In this document: positions 33,601 to 45,684 of the stretch, one piece after another
Numbering within the stretch: position 1 is the first letter of the stretch
Layout: every line of letters begins with the position of its first letter
Assembly: GCA_029582165.1 (NCBI GenBank)
Contig: CM055872.1
Location: 4,929,582 to 4,993,581 of the forward strand
Origin: Portulaca oleracea
Lineage: Eukaryota > Streptophyta > Magnoliopsida > Caryophyllales > Portulacaceae
Length of the DNA: 64,000 bases
Direction: 5' to 3'
Made by a program: the position numbers and the translations under genes
The notes under the pieces: model-generated
What the model saw: the letters and a program-made list of their open reading frames with translations, nothing else
Told to the model about the DNA's origin: nothing
The model's database searches: none

Positions 33601-36600
33601 CACTTCTCAAGACCTATGCTTCCTTCAATGACTAATGTGAGCCTGGGTTCTCTTTTAAATTTATATTACAAAAATGTATAAATGTACATTAGGGTTTCCT
33701 ATTGAGAGTATTGTCCTCTATCAATGACTAGATGTTATCATACAGCAAGGAATTGCAATCGCATTGTGATGAAAGCAATGACCCGCATACTTCAAAAAGA
33801 AATTTCAGTATCCCCGCTGAAAAGAGAAATTCTCATTACGTAATTGCAAAATACAGGAACTTATTGAAAAAAAAAAATCTACACATTCGATTAATTTCAT
33901 TTATGTTCAGTTTTTTCTGTTCAACACACAACGGTAAACATTGGAGTCTAAGATTAATACACCATAGTTACCAAGAAAGCTACATATACCCGCGATCCGC
34001 GTTCTGGGAACAAGCGTTCTGAAGTCAAAACTAGACTAAATTTGTGTAAAAATTAGCAACACATGTTCCGGAACTAACGACCCGGCAAGCGTTCCTGGTA
34101 ACTATTTAATACACAACAGTGAGTGCCGGTATTAATGTTGGTAATTCCAAAGCTTTGTAATTCAATATTGACACCATTTTTGTTGAGCTTTTAGTAGTTA
34201 GCCTGGGGAGGAATCAAGGATCATGCTAGGACAGAGGTATTTACCTGGGGTTCAAATCTGGCCTTCTCTATAGGAATTCTCGGTAATATGTCCGATAAAT
34301 CTTCCTTGTTCTGCACACAGGGACATAGGACAGAACGTGAACATCTAAACTAGTAACTGGAAAAGTAAGGTGGTGTTATAAAACGCCCAAAGCAGATCCA
34401 GAATGCATCTAAAAGAGCTTAGGAAAAGATGGATTACAATATTTGAATACCTGAACATAATCCATCCATCTTACAACATGTGGAAACTTCTGCTTCTCTG
34501 ATTTTGGCAAAGCAATCTGAAAGAAGGAAGCGAATCACAAAGACACAAACTCTATTAGTTACTGGCAAGATGCAGACAGCAATATCATTTCACATGAAAA
34601 CAAAGTCACAAAATTATCGTCATCCATCGACAAACAGAAAATGTAACTATGCGCAAGTTCAATACTTCAATCAATCAATACAAAGATATGTTGAAAAACC
34701 AACCACAGATGAGTGGATCGCTGCATATACAATCACATCAACTTCTGTGAGTCTCAACCCATTTCCCACAAGAACGGATTTTGAAGCCAGCTCATTATTT
34801 AGACCATCAAGCGCCTTAATGCACGCGGTAGAATCCACTGGAAAACTGTTCGAAAAGTCTATCCATTTCATCGCCTGGAAAACAATTGGCGCATAGAGAT
34901 CGAGTCAAGAAAACCATATATAGTGCAATATGCGCTTTCAGTAAGGTAGGTAGTCATGAACATGAACAAATGAATAAACGTGCAAATATGGAATTAATCA
35001 AAAGCTGAAACCAGAAAAACCACAAGGCGTGATGATGGGATGAAGAGGCCTCTATTTTATCACACGTAGCAAAAATGAAGAAATTGGACATCTTGTTGGC
35101 GGCTAATATAGAGTTTGTGGTTGGAAACAAAGAGCTTTCTTAACCCACCCCCGCAACCCATGTTACTAGCAAAGCTAACCACAAGCGTACGGCACTGAGC
35201 TATTCTTCTTTAGGAAAGGACACTTAATGGATTTGGGAGCAAAAGCTAGTGAAAGTGGTCAGGGCGAGACACCTTGCTTAGGTATAAAACTTATATATTT
35301 GCATATTAAATTGAAAAAAAAACATATGAATGACGTCTACAATATAATACCACATATAAATCATATAAAATTATATGTTTAACCATAATTGCTAAAATTT
35401 ACAAAAAAAAAAATTGTTTAAAATATGTCTAACGGATTTGGTTTACTCGATTAGGGTGTCATTTCTAATTGTTGACGTAGCCAACACATCCCAAGCTTCT
35501 TATAATAGATAATTAATAGCAATTAGCACCTATCAAAAAAATGGGGTCAAAAATCATAGTAAGTATTGGTTTCGTGAAAAGCAAGACACTAAACAGTTTC
35601 TTACCCCAAGACACATATCATCACTCATTCCCGTGATTGTGGTATAGTAATCTTTTATCTCGTTTACAATAAATATTAAACACTAATACTTTGGAATTTA
35701 GAAGCTGCAGTAGAGACGTAGAAGTACTAGTCCGTCTGAACACTTAATCCACTCCCCTTAAATGGATCTTCCTGCACAATAACGTAATTTCACAGAAACT
35801 GAACATGCAAATTTGATATCTACCGCAACATACAAGTCTAACTAAACCAACCCCCATATCTGTGGATATGAACTGAACCAAGAAAAAGGCACAAAGTATT
35901 TATAGTTCTCATTTACAAATAAATTCACAGAAATAAAATCTAGGGACGCATATCAAACATCTAAGATATTACTGACCAATTCAAAATTCCAAATTGAATA
36001 ACTGTCAACCAAAAACCTCATTTGATTGAAAACAGTTATCAGGCTACATACTCATACAATACCCAACGTCGGTTCTATGGTGTAGTGGTTAGCACTCTGG
36101 ACTTTGAATCCAGCGACCTGGGTTCGACTCCCGGTAGGACCTTTTTTTCTTAAGTCAATAATCTGGGTACTTGAAAAAGATTATGTTTTTCAACTTAGAT
36201 TGTAATGGCCTAAAATAAAATGTCTCATTAAATGTTTCATTTCCATGGACTTGCTGGTAGTGAATAATTTCTAAATCTTGAGCCGAATCGGAACCAGTGT
36301 CTCTAAATTGCAAAGTTCAAGGATAAAACATTTACATCAGACCCTGGGATTTCAGAGTTTTGGTTTTGGTTTTGGTATACTCATACAATCTCAATTCGGG
36401 GAACAAACGTCTTGAAGCTAAAAGTATGGATTGAACCGTTCCAGAACAAGCGTTCCGGAGTCAAAACTAGACTAAATTTGTCCAAAAGTTAGCAATCCAC
36501 GCTCCGGAACGAACTACCCGGGCGTTCCTGGTAACTATGATTGAACTTGAACATATTCTTAATCAACTACTATGCTAATTGCTAAACACCATTGAGCTGA

Positions 36601-37046
36601 GCAGTAAATGCAATCAACTAGAAACAATACAGTAACAAATTAGAAGAGAACTAGCAATAACAAAACCCCATTTCATATTCAAAGAAATGTTACCTCTTCA
36701 TTGCTCAAAAGAGAAGATCCCTTTTCAGATGACTTCAAAATGTTGCTGCACAAGCTCTTGACATCAACATCACCAGCAAAACTCTTCTGCATTCAAAAAC
36801 ACAATCAAAATCTTAAAACTACCCAGTTCAGAACCCGATTAAACAATCTCAGAATCGTCCTCAAATTGTCAAAAAATCAAAACCCCAGATCAAATTTACA
36901 TGCATTCAATTCAATTCAATTCAATTCAATTTCAATTCATAGAGTTATCAAAAAATGGGTTCGATTGAAATGGGAGGGCTTACAGGATCTAAAGAAAGGC
37001 GTTTACAAAGACAAGAAACGATTGCTTGTTTTCTATCCACAGCCAT
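30673..37046 (-). CDS. Arc1p/AIMP1-type tRNA-binding protein (aminoacyl-tRNA synthetase cofactor)
   Basis: Proteins of this kind hold tRNA and dock synthetases (yeast Arc1p, animal AIMP1/EMAPII); the closest Arabidopsis match I recall is At2g40660. Twelve exons join without a break to 391 residues: 37046-36984, 36786-36694, 34874-34704, 34516-34451, 34310-34245, 33581-33426, 32821-32682, 32356-32266, 32133-32065, 31290-31199, 31073-31010, 30777-30673. Residues 1-150 resemble a glutathione-transferase C-terminal fold (KWIDFSNSF, VLVGNGLRLTEVDVIVYAAI). Residues 154-226 are a lysine/alanine/glutamate-rich linker. The OB-fold tRNA-binding domain starts near 228 (TVLNIQVGLIRKAWKHPSAD, SLLVEEIDVGE, KVRQVVSGLA, TNVKPGKLRDV). 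The EMAPII-like tail has NPKKKQLDKITP and ends PKATIK. Start at 37046 is in good context. Intron 2 holds a tRNA gene on the other strand. Confidence 0.94.
31370..31800. repeat. Degenerate GGGTCAGGTC-type low-complexity repeat
   Basis: Irregular units (GGGTCAAGTCGGGTCA, TTCAGGTCGAG) in intron 9 of the tRNA-binding protein gene. Same class as 3440-3725. Confidence 0.5.
36071..36142 (+). tRNA. tRNA-Gln (anticodon TTG)
   Basis: A full cloverleaf fits: acceptor GGTTCTA (36071-36077) with TAGGACC (36135-36141); anticodon stem CTGGA/TCCAG enclosing loop CTTTGAA, anticodon TTG at 36104-36106; T arm CTGGG-TTCGACT-CCCGG with one G-T pair. A run of seven T follows at once, the usual polymerase III terminator. 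The gene lies inside, and antisense to, intron 2 of the tRNA-binding protein gene. No intron in the tRNA. Confidence 0.95.
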
Positions 37047-37199
37047 TTCTCAATCTCAACACCCTTTTTTTCCTCTGCAATTTTCTCTTGGTTTTACTTC
37101 CGATGCTGGTGATTGTGAAGTGGTGTTTTTTTGGTAGGGTTTACTGGGAATTTTGCAGTTTTTTTTTTTTTTTTTTGGTTTTGAGCTGAATTTTGTTTG

Positions 37200-37520
37200 G
37201 GCCGAGCTAAGCAGATCCATCAGGGTTTGGGCCAGAGCTGCCAAAATTTTGTCCGACTCGGAATACTTAAATTGTCTGATCCGGAAAAAAATCGGGTCTG
37301 GACATAGATTTTTCGTGCGAATTTTGATACTGGTCAAACTGGCCGAATATTCGGATATAAAATTTCTCTTTTCTGTTCTCCGAACCTAATTTCAACTTGA
37401 ATTTAGCTTCGTCAAAATTGTTTGATCGGTCCGACTCGAATAAAACTGAGTCCGAACAAAAAGTTCACATCCGAATTTTGACATTGTCCGAATTGTATTC
37501 AACCCGAATTTATTCGAATC
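37200..37520. repeat. Dispersed repeat (family J, CCGAATTCGGACA type)
   Basis: Units such as CGGGTCTGGACATAGATTTT and TCCGAATTTTGACAT also occur, often inverted, at 28930-29080, 40065-40290, 51110-51330 and 52025-52250. No terminal repeat defined. Confidence 0.5.
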
Positions 37521-38013
37521 TAAATTTTTGTCACTACTAATTTGGGCCAGTGAATAAAGAAGATTACTGGGCTACGGAAAACTATGAAATTGGGCCTGGG
37601 CCTTCTAGCCCATTAAATCATATATTGAATTTCCTTGAATGTAAATACCAATAAGTTTAAGATTAAACACAACTTTTGTAACTTATCATCAGTATTGAGA
37701 AATTGTCATTTATGGGCGTTTAATGGAGCTAAAAGTATAATAAGTTTAAAAAATAAGATTTGTGTTGATCGAATTAGAGTTGGTCAAGAGTAATCAACCA
37801 TCTTTTAGTTGATATTTAGAAAACATTAAAATATATTTTAGTATGATAAATCACAATTGAATTGATAGACAAAAAGATCCATATTGTTTTTACAAAAAAA
37901 AATCCATCAATTAACTCATTTTCTCAGTTGGATTTTCTAATTTTTCGCTCTCGATCTTTTTGACATCCATACTACATTCATTTGTTATGAGTTACTTATG
38001 ATACTATCGATTA
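37521..38013. other. Intergenic DNA with no supported gene
   Basis: AT-rich. Confidence 0.35.
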
Positions 38014-38235
38014 CTCCCTCCGTTTTCAAAACAATTTATTTTCACACTTTTTGAGGTCGGTCGTTAATAATAATATCCCATATAATATTTTCCCAAAAAT
38101 GCAATATAATATTTTTCTAATAGTATTTTTCCATTATGAATATACTATAATGATATTAATTATACCTGGAAGTTCATACGGACAAAATTTTTAACACAAA
38201 AAAATAAATGGTCACTTACTAAAAAATGAAGAGAG
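38014..38235. mobile_element. Stowaway-like MITE, diverged
   Basis: Starts CTCCCTCCGTTTTCAAAACA after TA; the right end is hard to see. Interior ATATAATATTTTTCTAATAG fits the family. Confidence 0.55.
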
Positions 38236-38959
38236 TTATATACTTTTTGATTTGAAAATATAACTAAAAAAATACGATTTGTGTCTATTGATGTTAATGT
38301 GAATCGTTGTTGGTCAACATTAAAATAAAGTTCATAAATATTTATGATAAGTTACTAAAAAAAACTTAGAAAACAATGCATATATACATACTAATTATTG
38401 CATTATGACTTAAACACAACAAGATTACAAGCTCCAACCTTAATGATGTCAAAGCTAATCAAGAACATATCAATACAAAATTTGTGGGGTTTTGATTGAT
38501 TTAGTACAAGAAAAAAATGACCTAAAAATTAAAAAATAAGATGCAGAAAAAGGGAATTTTAGGAATCCATGATTTGTTTGTTTCAGGATTAGAAAGGTTG
38601 GCAACAGGGAAGCATTTGTCATTTGGTGATAAGACTCATTGTGTTTGTCCTGCCTTCTTTTCTTATTCTTCCCAAAATTCCCCTTCTGAATTTAATTTGC
38701 GTGGGTCAAACACCCCCTTATACAGCTAAGCTTGTTTGTTTTGTCTCAACTCATCACCATCGTCTGAGAAATTTGGGTCATTTAGCTTTTGACTTTTATG
38801 TAATCAGTATATACTTTTGACTAAGTACTGTAGTTAATTAAGCATTCTCGTAATTAGCATAACTAACTACGACTTTTGTGGGCAATTTTCTGTTGATCTT
38901 ATGAACATATGATCATATCTTTAGATAAGGTAGGACTTTATTATTAGCTTTTTTTTAAT
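38236..38959. other. Intergenic DNA with no supported gene
   Basis: AT-rich; short frames near 38541-38820 show no domain. Confidence 0.3.
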
Positions 38960-39510
38960 GATAAGGCGTTGCAGCACGCATAAAAGAAGGGTTTTTAGCC
39001 TTACTCAAACACCCTGCTTCCTGCACTGAGGAGTAGCTTTACCTGAAGGGGGGATCTTGCCACATCCGCAAACTCTTGCTGGATGGTGACGTTTTTCGGT
39101 TATCTTGTTTGACCTACGAGCAATGTAGCAAATATATATAGCGCGAAACATGGTGAGGCCGGAAGAGATATGACTGGCTTATTGTCCTTCATCTTGTCAC
39201 ACTGCAATGGAACACTTACGGGGTGATCTGCTTCATGGAGTTTGGCAACATCGTTAAAGAATGGCACTTTCGACTTGACATTGACTGTGACTTTCATATA
39301 AGGCATACTGAGAGGGTAAAAAAAAAAAAACTTCATTGTGTTTTCCTTTGAACAGTCCTTCATACGCTTCAGCATTCAAAGATAAAAAATGGTCATCTCA
39401 TTGTTTAGAAAATCAAACAGGGACTTGACCTTATCTATGACGCCCTCATAAGAGAGGGTGTCGACCGGAGATGCCATAAAGCTAGTGTTGGCCCTATCCT
39501 CCGCACATGT
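38960..39510 (-). pseudogene. Decayed coding relic of unrecognised origin
   Basis: The reverse strand shows a coding-like stretch across shifting frames: MASPVDTLSYEGVIDKVKSL-like text, FDFLNNEM, then PYMKVTVNVKSKVPFFNDVA, KLHEADHPVSVPLQCDKM and KPVISLPASPCFALY, a stop, then KNVTIQQEFADVARSPLQ. Amino-acid content looks coding-derived but I do not recognise the family. A transposon or gene fragment are both possible. Confidence 0.35.
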
Positions 39511-40064
39511 GACGGTTTCTTGATTTGCAACCAAAGGGTAGTAGCGTGACTAAACAGTACATGTCGATCCCTGGACGGGGGGTTTGAAAGCCACCCAGTC
39601 TCTTACTTAATCCTTAACCATTGAAATTGAATTAAGAGAAAGAGAATGAGTCTGCTCAGACCTATCACTCTTTCCTTCCCCTTCTCTTGGCCCTATCTTC
39701 GTTACTATCTTTATTTTTTTTTTGGACCATCAGAAACATTTATTTTTCTTTTGACCACCAAAATTAAAAATAAGAGCATGGATTATTGCTCTACAATCAA
39801 TAAAAATAGATATTATTAGAATGGATCACCAAAAGTCACACACTCTTAGTGGGAACAAACCTGTGATAAAGGAATGCATTTTTTGTTCCTTGGAAGGAAG
39901 GACAAAAACTTGGCAACCACCTCTTGTGTGTTGAGGTCCCATGCAATCCATTACATTTCCACCCACCACCATGCCAAAACCCACCTCAATCTCATTGATA
40001 GGTATGTGCCTTGGTGCATTTCTATACCCTACTCTACCTCTCACATGACTTCCCTCGTAAAAAT

Positions 40065-40290
40065 TTGGGTTTGGGTAAACTCGAGTCGAACATATTTGGT
40101 CAATGTCAGAATTCGGACAAGAAATTCATGTTCGGACTCGGTTTTATTTCGGTTCGAATGATAAAAAAAAGGCAATTTATGCCCGAATATTCGGTTAATT
40201 TGGTCAATATCAAAATTCGGACGAAAAATCTATGTCCAGACCCGGTTTTTTCTGGGTTGGACATTTCGAGTAATCCGAATTGGATAAAAT
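40065..40290. repeat. Dispersed repeat (family J)
   Basis: TTTGGTCAATGTCAGAATTC and TTTGGTCAATATCAAAATTC are two internal copies about 120 bases apart; matches 37200-37520 in inverted sense. Confidence 0.5.
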
Positions 40291-40611
40291 ATTGTCAGCG
40301 TTATTCTTCCTTTACAAAAACGTTCAAAAAATAAATAAATAAATAGAAGTTGTGGTATTTGGCTATTGCATTACATTTATCTAAAATTATTATACATGGG
40401 GCATTTTGAACTTATTTTCTCATTTTATTATGACATGTTCTTTTCAATCCTTATTGAGATAAGTTTTTTTCAAAATAACTTTTGAAAAAATATATTTAGT
40501 AAATAAATATAGAAAACGTTATACATACATAAAGGCTCCTACAAGTAAATTCAGTGAAATAATTTTAAATAAATTCATTTCACAATAAATTTTATTAGAT
40601 GTAAATCATTG

Positions 40612-40740
40612 GGAGTTGGCTTAAACTTTGGTTGTAGCGTTCAAACTGAATAAGAAGCCCCAGGTTCGAATCTCAATACTCCCCGTATTTATTTGCGTAA
40701 GGTGAAAAGGCCTCTGTAGCGCATCCAAATTTCAATCCCA
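40612..40740 (+). mobile_element. Possible tRNA-derived SINE
   Basis: A box-A-like TTGGCTTAAACTTTGG is followed about 45 bases later by a box-B-like GGTTCGAATCT. No flanking duplication was identified, so this is tentative. Confidence 0.35.
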
Positions 40741-40910
40741 AATGACATTCGCATTAGGGAACGTGTAGATTATAAAATCATCATTTAGGTCTTCAACCAA
40801 ATCTCTTTTGAACTTATTCGCTGAACCGAACCTAAAACTATTTACTTGACTTACTATTTTAATTTAATTTATTACGAACTAAACTTATATATCACAATTA
40901 CTCTTAAATA

Positions 40911-41207
40911 GGCCCCGTTCTTTTATATAGTTGGTTGCGGTATAATAATGATCTAGTACGGTGGAATATGAAAAGGTATGGTTAATTGCGGTGTACGTGT
41001 TGTAGTAAATTGTGATGAGAATTATGGTAAGTGAGGTAGGTGATGAGAGAGAATGTGAAAAGTTGAGAAAAAAAGTGAGGATAGGGAAAAAGTGAAAAGA
41101 TATATTAGTAATGATTACGGTATGGTGTAGTGAAGTGTGATAGAAATTAAAAAATTGCGGTACAATGTAGTACCGTATCGCAATCTATGGCATAAAAAAA
41201 CAAAGTC
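40911..41207. mobile_element. Tourist-like MITE (family B)
   Basis: GGCCCCGTTCTTTTATATAG at the left, ATAAAAAAACAAAGTC then TAA at the right; GAGAGAATGTGAAAAGTTGA interior. Confidence 0.7.
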
Positions 41208-41573
41208 TAAATTTAACAGAATCGGCCCTTAGTATTTTCACCTTCAATCAATCAATCCCTTTCTACGTGACTAGATTCTAAATCAAACCATGCACAAAAT
41301 TTGAATAAACCGTCACTAGAGAAAAATGACAAATGATTAATTATTTTTAATGTTGAATATTTCAAGTAGTGTCTTTAAGGCTAGAGATATCAGGGATATC
41401 AATTTGGTATTGTTTGATATTGGGGCCACCAATGGAAAAACAATAAGAATATCAATATATCATATATGTCAAACGAGGTTTTGTAATTAAAAAATTTGTT
41501 TTTTCTTCTATACATAAATTAAAATATTTTATTTATAAAGATTATGGAATTTTATTATTATTATCTTCATCAC

Positions 41574-41574
<1 letters not shown>
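41208..41574. other. Intergenic DNA with no supported gene
   Basis: AT-rich, ending in an (ATT)n tract. Confidence 0.3.
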
Positions 41575-41637
<63 letters not shown>

Positions 41638-41638
41638 G
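41575..41638. repeat. (ATT)n microsatellite
   Basis: About 21 uninterrupted ATT units. Confidence 0.9.
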
Positions 41639-42240
41639 TACAATTGTCAATTGGATGGTTGTTGCCTATATGGTTTACTTGTAAGCTGGGTTGCTGATTG
41701 CGTGTTGTTCATAAAAAAGAATAAATGTTTTACTTTCTGGGCTTCATATCAAAATATAGCAGTAGTGTTTGTCTATGCATGTAAACATTTTAGTTAACAA
41801 ATAACAATATTCTTTTCACACTTCTAGCAATCAACAACAATGTGGGAGTTATGTTAATGAGCTTGTAGATCGAGTGGCATGAAAATGATCACAATTGTTG
41901 ATATTTTTAAGAGGCTGTTTATGGACCTTATAGTGGTGTATTCCCCTCTTCTTTTGGTTGGTAGATCTACCGATTCTTTAAGATAAGTCTTCTTGATAGG
42001 TGGGTTCAACATAATTACCAATGTAAAATAATAATAATAATAATAATGTCAGAGTTATAGATAGTACAATACTCATTCTATTTTTAATTATTTGTTCATT
42101 TAGGCCCATTTCTTTTATACCGCTAGTTGCGGTAAAAACTAAATAAAATTCAAGAGATGATAAGGAGTAAAACTCACACTCAAAACCTAAATTATTGTTC
42201 TATGCTTTCTTTAAGAGTAAAAAGGAAATAAATATTTTAT
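41639..42240. other. Intergenic DNA with no supported gene
   Basis: No recognisable feature beyond a short (AAT)n tract near 42030. Confidence 0.3.
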
Positions 42241-42243
42241 TAA

Positions 42244-42394
42244 CGCACCGTTCTTTTGTGCGTTGCGTTTGTGTTGCATTGCGGTAAATTGCGGTAGAAA
42301 TAGTAAAAAGATAATGGTAATTTGCGATATGTTGCGGTAGGTTACGGTAATTTGCGTTGCGGTTAGTTGTGTTAACGCATAAAAGAACAGGGCC
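42244..42394. mobile_element. Short Tourist-like MITE with TAA target duplication
   Basis: Ends CGCACCGTTCTTTTGTGCGT and ACGCATAAAAGAACAGGGCC are inverted apart from the outermost bases; TAA lies at 42241-42243 and 42395-42397. Interior TTGCGGTAAATTGCGGTAG. Confidence 0.75.
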
Positions 42395-42673
42395 TAACAC
42401 TAGTACATACATTTCAAACTCAAAAAAAAAAAAAAGGTTTGAATGAATAACTACATGAGTGATTTAGATATCATATGGAATCAAAACATATGTAAACTAA
42501 GCATCAAAATCTGTCTCGACATATATGATTAAAGATTTGGATCATGATTATAATAGTTTTATGGAAGATTGTGATTATTACATTTCTTGTTATTAAAGAA
42601 AATGATGAAAAGATGGTAAATAATTAAGCTCAGTACCAACTCATAAATTGTACATTTTTAATAAATAAGAAGA

Positions 42674-43188
42674 TTTTTGGACGCTAATATACTGAATTTT
42701 TTTGGGTATTGGACAATAATACGCTGAACTTTGACCTTTGATAATAATGCATTGAACTTTGGAAGGTGTTGGACAATAATGCACCCGAAACAATTTCGAC
42801 GGTGGCAGACCGAGAAGATGAATATGCTAAATAATATTTAAATTTATGACATGTCAGTTAATTTACACAAGAAAATGTGATTTTGTACAACTACAACAAC
42901 AATCTCCCAGTAGGAACACGTTTAAACAAATATGATTTTACGTTTTTTTTACTCTGTTCGAAGTTGATTCTCTTTGATTATGTGTAAATTAGCTAACATA
43001 TTATAAATTTAAAGATTTTGGACCAATTCATTTCCTCCACCTGCTACGTAGGATTGTCACCAAGTTAGCCACTACTAAAATCATACTGAGTGCATTATTA
43101 TTCAACACCCCCTAAAGTATAGTGAAGGTCAAAGTTTAGTGCATTATTGTCCAATACCCCAAAAATTCAGTATGTTAGCATCCAAAAA
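42674..43188. mobile_element. Family D fold-back element, complete copy
   Basis: TTTTTGGACGCTAATATACT at the left is mirrored by AGTATGTTAGCATCCAAAAA at the right, with the inversion extending through TTGGACAATAATACGCTGAA-like blocks and GGACCAATTCATTTCCTCC. 515 bases, no coding. Confidence 0.75.
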
Positions 43189-43687
43189 CTCTAAATAAAA
43201 ACCTTAAAATTCTTGCTCGTTCATCACCTTGGTTAATTAGGCCTTAGATATTCAATATAAACAATTATAGTAATCTCAATTGTTTATGACATAAAATTTG
43301 AAATGTACTTTATGTTTTACCTACTTTTTGATTCCATGTGATATCTATATATGTTATTTAATTATAATTTGAATTTCTCATGGTTAGGAATTTACATAGC
43401 AATGTTAAAGAAAGGTTCATTTTTCAAAAAATAATTATTAACAAAATAGAAAGTAACAACATATACTTTCAATAAAAGTTTGACTGTAATATCCATTACA
43501 TTTTAGTTTATTCCTTATTTTATCCTTAAAATATTGTAGTACTAGCAAATTTAATGAGAGAAGAATTAAACAAATGTTTTGATTGTCTATTAAATATGTG
43601 TAATCCATACATAGCATTTATGATTTGATAAAAATTGCAAAGGTTTGAATTGTGATTTGAAAACTCAAATCTTCTAAAATATTTTAC
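43189..43687. other. Intergenic DNA with no supported gene
   Basis: AT-rich. Confidence 0.3.
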
Positions 43688-43948
43688 TTCCTCCGTTTCA
43701 TATTAATTATCATAATTTTAACTTTTACGGTCTCTAATATCACTTCTTGATTGATAATCTTTTTTATAATATGTTTATTAACAATTGCAATATTATATTT
43801 TTATGATAGTATTTTTCATTACAAATCTAATGGTAGCAATTTTATATAGCAACTCAATGCAAATATTGAAAAATTCATGATCAAAATTTTTGAAACTTGA
43901 CTACACAATTTCCAAATACGACAAGTAATATATAACGGGGCGAGTATT
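43688..43948. mobile_element. Stowaway-like MITE, long subfamily
   Basis: CTTCCTCCGTTTCATATTAA at the left, ATATATAACGGGGCGAGTA at the right; interior as in 10441-10699. Confidence 0.7.
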
Positions 43949-44886
43949 TAATTAGGTTCAGTTTTTCTTCAAAACTTAATTAAGTACATACTAGTATTTG
44001 ACAATGAAATTTAACAAGGGTAGGTTTCACTTTCTCATAGTTTGACAAAAGCCATAAATTTCTTAAATGAGGGTACCTACCACCAACTTATGTCATTAAC
44101 TACTTTTCCCCACCTCCATTAATTCATTGCCTTTGAGGTGATCTGGTAAATTGTTCATGCAGTATCAGCCATGATGCCTACACCTTACCAGTGAAAGTTT
44201 ATGAGAGCTACTAGCTAGTACCTAGCTGGAGTTATAATTTCTACCAAAGTTTAGATAAAGTATAATAATTATTAATTTAAATTTTAGAAGTATTAGGATC
44301 TCATGGCGACGTTAGCGACACAAACAAAACCTCTTTAAAAGGAGACACTGTTTAGAAAAACATTAGCTGAGGTCACTCATCATGGGACTATCGCAACCAA
44401 GAACGTTTGTCTTAAGAATTCTCAAGAGACAAACCTCTTTAAAAGGAGACACACCTTGGTGATGTAAATAGTAATTTAAATCCTTTTAAACTACATTTTA
44501 ATCATATATCCGAGTGTTATAACCATCCTCACCTAAGAGCACAACTTCCTCACTGTGTCTCCGTACCAGTTGACTTATACGCCATCTTGACCTGCAGTTA
44601 AATCCTGAATCATTGCCCTACTACGTGACTATTAATTGGTCTATCATCCACTAGTGCAACTCATGGTCATCAGTCGGCCCAAATATCATCTTTAATGCCC
44701 CACCCCTCCTGGGTTTCGAGCATTATAGATAATCGGTTAAAGGATCAACTAATAATCTTACAAATTACCACATGCCCTTTCAATGTGCTTTGTCATTTCT
44801 CACATGATGCCTGAAAAAATTCTCGAAATATCACCCATCTCCCTAAGTTGCACCCAACCAAGCATACATAATCGTGGAGTTCTTAA
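43949..44886. other. Intergenic DNA with a short direct repeat
   Basis: AACCTCTTTAAAAGGAGACA occurs at about 44327 and again at about 44432, 105 bases apart. No gene seen. Confidence 0.35.
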
Positions 44887-45125
44887 GCCCTATTATTTTG
44901 TGTGGTATATCTTATCTACCACGATTTATCATACTAACCATATCATGTCAAACTTTACCACAACAACCATAACTTTCTTTCTCTTAACTTTTCTTACCAT
45001 TTTTCACCCTTTTCTTTCCTAAGCTACTACACCAACAATTTTTATCACAACTCATTACATTTTACAACAATATATCACATTATCCATATTTTTACCATAC
45101 CATACAATTACCACATTTTACCCAC
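44887..45125. mobile_element. Tourist-like MITE (family B), inverted and diverged
   Basis: CCCTATTATTTTGTGTGGTA at the left; interior TTACCACAACAACC and CACAACTCATTACATTTTAC are reverse-complement family B text. Confidence 0.5.
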
Positions 45126-45189
45126 CGTAAAAAAAGAAAAATCCTAATATATAAAATTTATAAAAAAAAGGTAAATTTTGATCAAATAA

Positions 45190-45463
45190 GGTCATGTTCT
45201 TTTTGTGCAGTTGGTAAGATGCGGAAATGGTGCAGTATGTTGTAGGTGAGGAGAGATAAAGTGTGTAATGATATAGTAGAATTTGTAGAAAATGTGGTTG
45301 ATGTGATAGGTGAGGAGAGATAACGTGAAAAGTAGAGACTAAAATTGAGGAGAAAAAAAGAGATGAAATATATTGGTAATGATTGTGGTAAAATTTGACG
45401 AAACGTACAGAATATTGAATAATATGATGAGTTTGATGCCGCACCGTGTAAAAGAACATAGCC
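45190..45463. mobile_element. Tourist-like MITE (family B) with TAA target duplication
   Basis: GGTCATGTTCTTTTTGTGCA at the left, CGTGTAAAAGAACATAGCC at the right; TAA at 45187-45189 and 45464-45466. Confidence 0.8.
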
Positions 45464-45684
45464 TAAATGGTCAATTCAGACTCTTTAAGTGACGCTTTAT
45501 CCATATCCATATATCCAAAGTTATTATAACTTATAAACGTTGATATGATAATGTTGAAAATTAACAAAAGGAATTGAAAAAGAATTAGTTTTTGCAAATT
45601 TTGGCACTGCAACCAGGCTCTGTGCACATTCCAAACAGACCCTAAAAAACTCCAATGGGGATTACTTTTCCATTTCCACCCTCA

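Noticed and set aside
36701..37189. 162-codon forward frame
   Set aside because: It is antisense to exons 1 and 2 of the tRNA-binding protein gene, whose splicing and homology are clear.
39540..39640. Possible tRNA or SINE head near a TCGATCCCTGG motif
   Set aside because: No cloverleaf, box A or flanking duplication could be made out.
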